From an uncultured Clostridia bacterium (lineage in GTDB: Bacteria > Bacillota > Clostridia > Oscillospirales > Oscillospiraceae), in the NCBI GenBank assembly GCA_945926565.1, contig CAMELY010000007.1, positions 1 through 22,270 on the forward strand: 22,270 nucleotides of DNA, written 5' to 3'. The translations under genes were made by a program, and so were the position numbers. Below are positions 5,804-11,256 of the stretch, one piece after another. The notes beneath the pieces were generated by a model. That model had not been told where the DNA came from. It worked only from the letters and a program-made list of their open reading frames with translations, and searched no databases. Within the stretch, counting starts at the first letter, position 1; every line of letters starts with the position of its first letter.

Positions 5804-7261
5804 TTAGAATCGGTAATAGAGGAAGGGATTGTACTGGTCGCCCACCAGCGCCGCCGTGGAGAGAATCAGCAGCAGAACCGGCACCACACACTGGAGCACC
5901 GTCCAGGGCTTTTGCAGGATGGGCATTCCGTCCACTGCCCGGTCGATTCTGCGGTAGAGGTTACGAACCAGCGGCGTGCAGGCCAGCAGAGCGGCCAGCA
6001 GGAAGAAAATGTGGTTTTGCAGCTCCAGCTGGGTGACATAGTCGGTGAGAGGATTGCCGTTTCCGCCGAACAGCCCCCGGAAAGCGGTCACAAGACAGCT
6101 CAGATCGGTGACCCGGAAGATCAGCCAGCCCAAAGCCACCACCAGCAGAAGATACCCCCGCCGCAGCAGGCCGGGAATCCGTTCCATCCGCCCGCCCAGC
6201 AGAAACTTCTCCATGAGCAGGAAGAGCAGGTAGTACAGCCCCCACAGCAGGAAGTTCCAGCTGGCGCCGTGCCACAGGCCGGTGAGCAGCCAGACGACAG
6301 CCAGGTTGCGCAGATGGCAGGCCTTGCTGCAATAGCTGCCGCCTAAGGGAATATAGACGTAGTCCCGGAAGAAATAGCTCAGAGACATATGCCACCGCCG
6401 CCAGAACTCGGTCACCGACTTGGAGATGTAGGGATAGTTGAAGTTTTCCCGGTAGTGGAAGCCGATCATCCGGCCCATGCCGATGGCCATGTCCGAATAG
6501 GCGGAAAAATCCAGATAAATCTGCATGGTGTAGGCCAGCACGCCCAGCCACAGGGAGAGCACCGAGCGGCCGGAGAGCAGGGTCAGGGCCTCGCCTGCCT
6601 CCACCGAGGTGGCGCAGAGAAAGGTATTCGCCAGCGCCCCGCAGGGGTTAGCCAGCATGGCCTTTTTGGCCAGGCCCACGGCAAAGCGGCCGGCCCCCTC
6701 CGCCATATCCAGCCGGGTGACCCGGCGCCAGTCGATCTCATCCGCCACATCCTGGTAGCGGACGATGGGGCCGGCGATGCACTGGTGGAACATGCTCACA
6801 TAGAGCAGCAGCTTCCAGAAGCTGGGCTGGGCGGGCACCTCCCGGCGGTAGACGTCCACCACATAGCTGATGAGCTGAAAGGTGTAAAAGCTGATGCCCA
6901 CCGGCAGAACGATCTGAGGCACTGTCTCCGGCCAGCCAAACAGGCTGTTGGTATTGGAGAGCAGAAAGGTGAGATACTTAAAAATGCAAAGCAGCCCCAG
7001 ATTGACGGTCAGCGCCCCGATCAGGCAGATCTTCCGCCCCCGGTGGGTACAGCCGCTCCGATCCATCCGCAGGCAGAACAGCCAGTCCGCCAGGGTCATC
7101 CCCACCAGCAGCAGCACATATTTGGGCCCCGCCCAGGCGTAGAACACCAGGGAAAAGCAGAGAGCCACGATATTTTTGCTGCGAATGCTGGGCGCCAGCC
7201 AGTAGCACAGCAGATTCAGAGGGAAAAAGGCGTAGAGAAAAATTAAACTGGAAAAAACCAA
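5804..7261 (-). CDS. MBOAT-family membrane O-acyltransferase (AlgI/DltB-like)
   Basis: A 485-aa polytopic protein that would pass acetyl groups across the membrane for O-acetylation of a surface polymer. Family signatures are clear: an N-terminus VFSSLIFLYAFFPLNLL, DFSAYSDMAIG at 251-261, FWRRWHMSLSYFFRDYVYI from 286, and the catalytic histidine H331 in TGLWHGASWNF. Length is typical of bacterial MBOAT proteins. The start is a TTG at 7261, with GGTGA 6 nt upstream; no ATG fits the conserved N-terminus. It is the first gene of a two-gene operon with the DHHW protein, ended by the terminator at 4136. No glycosyltransferase or polymerase gene lies nearby. Confidence 0.93.
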   Translation of the reverse strand: MVFSSLIFLYAFFPLNLLCYWLAPSIRSKNIVALCFSLVFYAWAGPKYVLLLVGMTLADWLFCLRMDRSGCTHRGRKICLIGALTVNLGLLCIFKYLTFLLSNTNSLFGWPETVPQIVLPVGISFYTFQLISYVVDVYRREVPAQPSFWKLLLYVSMFHQCIAGPIVRYQDVADEIDWRRVTRLDMAEGAGRFAVGLAKKAMLANPCGALANTFLCATSVEAGEALTLLSGRSVLSLWLGVLAYTMQIYLDFSAYSDMAIGMGRMIGFHYRENFNYPYISKSVTEFWRRWHMSLSYFFRDYVYIPLGGSYCSKACHLRNLAVVWLLTGLWHGASWNFLLWGLYYLLFLLMEKFLLGGRMERIPGLLRRGYLLLVVALGWLIFRVTDLSCLVTAFRGLFGGNGNPLTDYVTQLELQNHIFFLLAALLACTPLVRNLYRRIDRAVDGMPILQKPWTVLQCVVPVLLLILSTAALVGDQYNPFLYYRF

Positions 7262-7398
7262 GAAAATTCACCAACTCTGGGGGCCGAGGGGCCCTGCGGC
7301 GTAACGCATCCTATTGCGCCCGGAAGAGAGAAAGAACCAAAACCGGACGACCGGCCTGCTCAAAATACAACGGAAGTCGACAGGAAACCTGCCATCTT

Positions 7399-7427
7399 AG
7401 TTTACCATAACAAAAAACAGGGCGCAA
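7399..7427 (-). promoter_or_regulatory. Candidate promoter of the MBOAT-DHHW operon
   Basis: Minus strand TTGCGC (7427-7422), 17-bp spacer, TAAACT (7404-7399), with TGG just before the -10 making it extended. The leader would be about 135 nt; I recognise no riboswitch in it. Confidence 0.42.
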
Positions 7428-7511
7428 GGGCCAGTTGAGAGAAGGATAGACAAAACTGCAGTGCTTCTCCGGGGCAAATTTGACTATTCCGGGGCGGCCA
7501 AAACAGACAGG

Positions 7512-7541
7512 AAAAATCCCCTGGTATTTCACCCAGGGGAT
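7512..7541 (-). terminator. Intrinsic terminator of ridA
   Basis: ATCCCCTGG (minus, 7541-7533) pairs with CCAGGGGAT (7524-7516) across an 8-nt loop and runs into TTTTT (7516-7512). It starts 8 nt past the ridA stop. Confidence 0.93.
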
Positions 7542-7548
7542 GGGGAGA

Positions 7549-7926
7549 TCACCTGGAGGCGATCAGTTCCATTTCCATCTTTGCCCCGGCGGGGAGGGCG
7601 GCCACCTGGACGCAGGAGCGGGCGGGGGGCGCCGCGGGGAAACGGGTGGCATAGATAGCGTTGACAGCGGCGAAATCGGCCAGGTCGGTGAGGAAGATAG
7701 TGGTCTTGACCACGTTTTCAAAGGTCATGCCGGCGCTTTTCAGCACCTGCTCCAGGTTGTCCAGCACCTGATTGGCCTGGGCCTCGATGGTGTCGCCGGC
7801 CAGCTTGCCGGTGGCGGGCACCAGGGGCACCTGACCGGAGGTGAAGAGAAGATCCCCCACCTGTACGGCGTGGGAATAGGGGCCCAGCGCGGCGGGGGCG
7901 TTGGGAGAGGTGACAATTTCTTTCAT
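7549..7926 (-). CDS. ridA: RidA family reactive enamine/imine deaminase
   Basis: A 125-aa cytosolic protein of the YjgF/YER057c/UK114 family. It hydrolyses the reactive enamine/imine intermediates released by PLP enzymes such as threonine dehydratase, protecting PLP enzymes from damage. Diagnostic features: AALGPYSHAVQVGDLLFTSGQ at the N-terminus, and the substrate-binding arginine R103 in PARSCVQVAALP, equal to R105 of E. coli RidA. The length is standard for the trimeric family. Start: ATG at 7926 behind AAAGGA about 11 nt upstream. The frame is open much further upstream but crosses its own promoter and the antisense of the tRNA, so the longer version is not real. It is monocistronic, with its own promoter and terminator. 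Confidence 0.95.
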   Translation of the reverse strand: MKEIVTSPNAPAALGPYSHAVQVGDLLFTSGQVPLVPATGKLAGDTIEAQANQVLDNLEQVLKSAGMTFENVVKTTIFLTDLADFAAVNAIYATRFPAAPPARSCVQVAALPAGAKMEMELIASR

Positions 7927-7975
7927 GGGAACACAGTCCTTTCTTCCCGGGCAGCGCCCAGGCGGAATTGTAATC

Positions 7976-8004
7976 ATTATAATCGGGCGGCCGGGCACCG
8001 TCAA
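7976..8004 (-). promoter_or_regulatory. Strong sigma-A promoter of ridA
   Basis: Minus strand TTGACG (8004-7999), exactly 17 bp, TATAAT (7981-7976). It is divergent from the tRNA promoter 37 bp away. Confidence 0.9.
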
Positions 8005-8041
8005 TGCCGGAAGGAAAGAAACCAAAAATCTGAAAAAACAG

Positions 8042-8070
8042 TTGACAGCCGGAGAGAGCTGTGCTATATT
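8042..8070 (+). promoter_or_regulatory. Strong sigma-A promoter of tRNA-Leu
   Basis: TTGACA (8042-8047), exactly 17 bp, TATATT (8065-8070), 35 bp before the tRNA 5' end. Near-consensus, as usual for stable RNA genes. Confidence 0.92.
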
Positions 8071-8105
8071 ATCACTTGCGTCCGATACCAAGACAAATGC
8101 GGTAT

Positions 8106-8190
8106 GCACGAGTGGTGGAATTGGTAGACTCGCTGGCTTCAGGTGCCAGTGCTCGTTGTGGGCGTGCGGGTTCGACTCCCGCCTCGTGCA
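8106..8190 (+). tRNA. tRNA-Leu (anticodon CAG)
   Basis: An 85-nt gene with a long variable arm, as expected for Leu. The acceptor stem GCACGAG (8106-8112) pairs with CTCGTGC (8183-8189), with discriminator A at 8190, the usual leucine identity base. The anticodon stem CTGGC/GCCAG encloses TTCAGGT with CAG at 8140-8142, reading CUG codons. The T arm contains GGTTCGACTCC. CCA is not encoded (TCT follows). Confidence 0.97.
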
Positions 8191-8192
8191 TC

Positions 8193-8230
8193 TCCCGGAA
8201 CAGAGCTTCTGTTCCGGGATTTTCTTTTTT
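8193..8230 (+). terminator. Terminator of the tRNA-Leu gene
   Basis: TCCCGGAACAGA (8193-8204) pairs perfectly with TCTGTTCCGGGA (8208-8219) over a 3-nt loop and runs into TTTTCTTTTTT. The next gene begins only 18 nt later. Confidence 0.93.
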
Positions 8231-8248
8231 GCGATTGAGGTGATGCTT

Positions 8249-9172
8249 ATGTCCCGCTGCCGGAAGATTTTGCTCTGGCTGCTTTTGCTGTGCCTGCTGG
8301 CCCTGGGGGCCAACGCCCTGCTCAACGCCGGCGTCTGGGTGACCCGGTATGAGATTGAGTCGCCCCGCCTGCCGGAGGGGTTTGACGGCTTTCGGATCGT
8401 CCAGATTGCCGACCTCCACTCCGTCCGCACACCGGAGCAGGCCCAGCTGCTGCTGACCCGGGTCCGGGAGGAGCAGCCGGATCTCATCGCCCTCACCGGC
8501 GACCAGATCGACAGCCACTATTACGCCGACCACAGCACTCCGGCTGAGGGAGAGGAGGAGGGCTTCCTGCCGGATCGGGACACCCTGGAGCTGATCCGGG
8601 AATTGACCGATGTGGCCCCGGTCTATGCCGTCTACGGCAACCATGAGATGATGCTGCTGGACGACCCGGAGCGCAATCCCTTCAAAACTGCCCTGGAGGA
8701 GATGGGAGTCACCATCCTCTACCAGCAGACGGTAGAACTGACCCGGAACGGGGACAGCATCCTGCTGGCGGGGATCCAGGATCCTGCTACCCTCTATAAA
8801 AATGAAGACTATGACGGCCTGCCGGACACCAGAAGCAGAATGCAGGCCATGCTGGATAACACCTTGGGAGAGACCGACCCGGAGCAGTTCGTCCTGCTGC
8901 TCTCCCACCGGCCGGAGTACTTTGCGCTGTATCAGGACTATCCCATCGACCTGGCCCTCACCGGCCACGCCCACGGGGGCCAGATTCGCCTGCCCGGCGT
9001 GGGCGGCCTCTACGCCCCGGGCCAGGGCTGGTTCCCGAAGTACACCAGCGGCGTCTTTCAGCAAGGCCGGCTCTCCATGGTGGTGAGCCGGGGTCTGGGC
9101 AACTCCATCCTGCCCCTGCGGGTGTTTGACCCGCCGGAGCTGGTGACAGTGACGCTGCGGCAAGCCCAATAA
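8249..9172 (+). CDS. Membrane-anchored calcineurin-like metallophosphoesterase (YkuE-like)
   Basis: A 307-aa protein with a basic N-terminus and one TM/signal anchor (about residues 6-30), placing the catalytic domain outside the membrane. All blocks of a dinuclear metallophosphoesterase are visible in order: DLH (55-57), GDQID (84-88), GNHE (130-133), LLSHRPE (H220) and GHAHGGQ (239-245). The acidic loop around residues 98-105 is an insertion. YkuE relatives hydrolyse phosphodiester or lipid-linked substrates; the substrate here is unknown. Start: second ATG (8249), with AGGTGA upstream; the ATG at 8243 is too close to the site. No separate promoter is visible between it and the tRNA terminator, so expression may depend on tRNA readthrough. 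The short gap also makes the start less certain. Confidence 0.9.
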   Translation: MSRCRKILLWLLLLCLLALGANALLNAGVWVTRYEIESPRLPEGFDGFRIVQIADLHSVRTPEQAQLLLTRVREEQPDLIALTGDQIDSHYYADHSTPAEGEEEGFLPDRDTLELIRELTDVAPVYAVYGNHEMMLLDDPERNPFKTALEEMGVTILYQQTVELTRNGDSILLAGIQDPATLYKNEDYDGLPDTRSRMQAMLDNTLGETDPEQFVLLLSHRPEYFALYQDYPIDLALTGHAHGGQIRLPGVGGLYAPGQGWFPKYTSGVFQQGRLSMVVSRGLGNSILPLRVFDPPELVTVTLRQAQ

Positions 9173-9208
9173 AAATCGCTCCTACCTGAGCGCAGGTGGG
9201 AGCGATTT
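9173..9208. terminator. Bidirectional terminator between convergent genes
   Basis: AAATCGCTCCTACCT (9173-9187) pairs with AGGTGGGAGCGATTT (9194-9208), 15 bp with one G-T, loop of 6. It serves the phosphoesterase (plus) and the NlpC/P60 gene (minus, where TTTTTA follows). Confidence 0.88.
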
Positions 9209-9222
9209 GAGCATTATGCAGG

Positions 9223-10269
9223 TTACAGCATCCGCCGGATTGTGACAATCGGCGCATAGTTGACATTGGTATAGCAGATGCCGGCCCGGCTGTTGAGGGC
9301 GTTGATGATCTGACCATTTCCGGCGTAGATGCCCACATGGCCACTGTAGCAGACCACATCGCCCACCTCCATCTCGCTGTAGGAGACCTTGGTGCCGTGG
9401 TTTCGGATGGCGGCGGAGCTGTGGGGCAGACTGACGCCGAACTGGGCGTAGATCTGCATCACATAGCCGGAGCAGTCGCAGCCCTTGGTCAGGCTGGTGC
9501 CGCCCCAGACATAGCGGTTGCCCAAAAACTGCTGGGCGTAGGCCAGCACCGCCTCTCCGTCTGTCATGGCGGGATTTTCCACGGTAAAGCTGTCAGCCTC
9601 CGACGGCTCCACATATTCGCTGGAGATGTAGCCCTCCTGGCCGTCATAGGAGATCTGATACCACTCCTCCTCCGCGTCCAGGGGGGTGAGGGCGACGCCC
9701 TTGTCCAGCACTGCCAGCACCTCGCCGCCGCCGTCCGGCTCAGCGCGGAGCTTCAGCTTGCTGGTGGTGACCACCTCGCAGCCCACGTTGGAGAGGGGCA
9801 CATAGCCGGTTTTGCCCTTGGCCTCCACATAGAACCAGCCGTCGCTGTAGCCCAGCACTTCCAGACTTGCGCCCTGGCCCAGGGGGGTCAGGGCTTCGCT
9901 GTCCTCCTCAGCGTCCTCCAGCAGGGAGGCGTCCTCGGTGAGAATGCTGACCCGGCCCAGGGTCTGCACGCTTACGGCGTCGGAGGCGATGTAACCGGTA
10001 TAGACCTCATCCTCTCCGGCCTCGTAGGCGGCGGAGAGCCAGCCGGAGCCGTCGTCTTCGGACAGCAGTACCAGGCGATTGCCGTTTTCCAGAGAGACAG
10101 CCACTGCGCTGCCGTCCTCCGGCGCCTCCAGCAGGGAGGCGGTGGGGGCGGAGACAGTGGCCTCATAGGGAATGGCCGAAGCGTCGGCGGCCAGCGCAGT
10201 ACCGGTACACAGAGCGGCGACAGCGCCGGTAAACACCAGAGTGCGGATCAGCTTTCGTACAGGAAACAT
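9223..10269 (-). CDS. Secreted SH3-domain NlpC/P60 peptidoglycan hydrolase
   Basis: A 348-aa exported enzyme with a signal peptide (1-27; cleavage likely after ALA, before ADAS). Three SH3-like modules follow, at about 35-100, 105-160 and 165-222 (GYIASDAV, GYVPLSNV and GYISSEYV at their ends). The C-terminal NlpC/P60 cysteine peptidase domain spans about 235-348. Catalytic residues: C266 in GCDCSGYV, H311 in SGHVGIYAG, and the third polar residue probably N323 in IINA, where many relatives have His; Asn is also accepted in the family. It would cleave D-iso-Glu/diamino-acid bonds in cell-wall stem peptides. Start: ATG at 10269 with GGAGG 5 nt upstream. It is the second gene after the small 97-aa protein, 54 nt apart with no terminator between, so probably co-transcribed. 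Confidence 0.92.
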   Translation of the reverse strand: MFPVRKLIRTLVFTGAVAALCTGTALAADASAIPYEATVSAPTASLLEAPEDGSAVAVSLENGNRLVLLSEDDGSGWLSAAYEAGEDEVYTGYIASDAVSVQTLGRVSILTEDASLLEDAEEDSEALTPLGQGASLEVLGYSDGWFYVEAKGKTGYVPLSNVGCEVVTTSKLKLRAEPDGGGEVLAVLDKGVALTPLDAEEEWYQISYDGQEGYISSEYVEPSEADSFTVENPAMTDGEAVLAYAQQFLGNRYVWGGTSLTKGCDCSGYVMQIYAQFGVSLPHSSAAIRNHGTKVSYSEMEVGDVVCYSGHVGIYAGNGQIINALNSRAGICYTNVNYAPIVTIRRML

Positions 10270-10323
10270 GGAACCTCCAAACCAGGTGGGCGGACAGGAC
10301 AGCTGGGGAGTGGTTTTGCTGCT

Positions 10324-10617
10324 TTAGCGGGTGGCCAGCGCCCGGGTCAGCCAGACATTGGCCAGATCCATGGCGGCGTAGAGACTGTTCTTCTCACTGG
10401 AGCGTACCACCCGATCCCGGTTTTTCAGGTTGGGGTCGGTGTTCTGCAGCTGGACAGAGACCTTGGTGGCCAGCGTCATGTCGTCCAGCGGGGCGGAGCT
10501 GAGCACCTGCAGCTGGATCATATACTTGTCGGAGGGATTGCCGTAATAGATCACATTGTCCTTGCGGCAGAGGGGATAACCCTTATATTCCAGGGGAAAT
10601 TTAGACGGTGCAGACAT
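10324..10617 (-). CDS. Small conserved clostridial protein of unknown function
   Basis: A 97-aa soluble protein with no signal peptide or membrane span. It reads like a small alpha/beta domain: FPLEYKGYPLCRKDNVIYYG at the N-terminus, DKYMIQLQVL and KVSVQLQNTDP as strands, then a C-terminal helix ending LANVWLTRAL. I recall similar unnamed proteins in Clostridia but know no function. Start: ATG at 10617 behind GGAGGT with a 6-nt spacer; an upstream start at 10647 would lie within the operator-like array. It leads an apparent two-gene operon with the NlpC/P60 hydrolase, driven by a near-consensus promoter overlaid by GTTAC/GTAAC half-sites, so it is probably regulated, perhaps with cell-wall turnover. 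Confidence 0.85.
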   Translation of the reverse strand: MSAPSKFPLEYKGYPLCRKDNVIYYGNPSDKYMIQLQVLSSAPLDDMTLATKVSVQLQNTDPNLKNRDRVVRSSEKNSLYAAMDLANVWLTRALATR

Positions 10618-10639
10618 TTTGTTACCTCCAAAATTAACT

Positions 10640-10677
10640 GTTACCAAATTGTAACATGTTAGTTACTGACTTGTCAA
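10640..10677 (-). promoter_or_regulatory. Promoter with phased GTTAC/GTAAC operator-like half-sites
   Basis: Minus strand TTGACA (10677-10672), 18-bp spacer, TACAAT (10653-10648). On the plus strand GTTAC (10640-10644), GTAAC (10651-10655) and GTTAC (10662-10666) alternate in orientation at exact 11-bp steps, covering the -10 and spacer. A further GTTAC at 10621-10625 overlaps the ribosome-binding site. The pattern suggests repressor binding on one helix face. Confidence 0.72.
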
Positions 10678-10710
10678 CTGGTATTTTAGGTCTAAAGAGA
10701 GGATTTCGGC

Positions 10711-10750
10711 AAAAAAACCCCATCTCCCTAACAAAATCAGGGAGATGGGG
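10711..10750 (-). terminator. Intrinsic terminator of ireB
   Basis: A perfect 12-bp stem (CCCCATCTCCCT at 10718-10729 with AGGGAGATGGGG at 10739-10750) is followed on the minus strand by TTTTTTT (10717-10711), 52 nt past the ireB stop. Confidence 0.95.
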
Positions 10751-10802
10751 TGAAACAATCGGGCGGGGCGGCGTAACAGCAGAGAAAGACAGGAGCCGGA
10801 AA

Positions 10803-11048
10803 TCACACGTCCAGATAATACCGCAGCAACTCCTGCAGCAGCTCGTCCCGGTCCAGCTTGCGAATCAGCGTTCTGGCGTTATTATAATTTGTGATATAGG
10901 TGGGATCTTCGGAAAGGATGTAACCGACGATCTGATTGATGGAATTATAGCCCTTTTCCTGGAGGGAGCGATATACTTCCGTCAGAATTGCCCGGGTATC
11001 CCACTCCTCGTCCTTGGCTACGTCAAAGCGCCGTGTGTAATCGGACAT
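10803..11048 (-). CDS. ireB: IreB family regulatory phosphoprotein
   Basis: An 81-aa cytosolic protein of the DUF965/IreB family. The near-invariant core is present: [37 protein letters not shown] and [22 protein letters not shown]. In Enterococcus faecalis, IreB is phosphorylated on N-terminal threonines by the PASTA kinase IreK and limits cephalosporin resistance; here T5 in MSDYTRRF is the candidate site (inference). Start: ATG at 11048, with GGAGGTG about 10 nt upstream; the frame opens to 11126 but the extra part overlaps the promoter. In many Firmicutes this gene sits beside alaS and ruvX; here it is alone, with its own promoter and terminator. Length is normal for the family. Confidence 0.92.
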   Translation of the reverse strand: MSDYTRRFDVAKDEEWDTRAILTEVYRSLQEKGYNSINQIVGYILSEDPTYITNYNNARTLIRKLDRDELLQELLRYYLDV

Positions 11049-11106
11049 AGGACAGCTGCACCTCCAAATCGCTGGATTTCTCTTATGCCATAAGAATCTA
11101 TGTTCT

Positions 11107-11135
11107 ATTTTACCCCAGAATGTCAATCCTGTAAA
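11107..11135 (-). promoter_or_regulatory. Sigma-A promoter of ireB
   Basis: Minus strand TTTACA (11135-11130), exactly 17 bp, TAAAAT (11112-11107), about 60 bp before the start codon. Confidence 0.78.
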
Positions 11136-11190
11136 GAGGGTTGGAAAGGAAATTTAGCAGATTCCACAATTATGTGAACTGAAAATTGTA

Positions 11191-11233
11191 GAAAAGAGCG
11201 ATCCGGCGTCCCCGGGAAAAGAGGGGACGCCGG
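11191..11233 (-). terminator. Probable terminator of the pheST operon
   Basis: A perfect 11-bp GC-rich stem, CCGGCGTCCCC (11203-11213) with GGGGACGCCGG (11223-11233), lies 24 nt past the pheT stop. The minus-strand tail is ATCGCTCTTTTC, so the T-run is short and displaced. Confidence 0.6.
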
Positions 11234-11256
11234 AAACAGCATTGCAGCAGGGGAAT

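Noticed and set aside
7549..8496. A 315-codon version of ridA
   Set aside because: The extra 190 residues would run across the ridA promoter and the antisense of tRNA-Leu; the true ATG (7926) has a ribosome-binding site and gives the standard family length.
8072..9169. A 365-codon minus-strand frame
   Set aside because: It is antisense to the metallophosphoesterase, whose motifs are intact on the plus strand, and it also crosses the tRNA gene.
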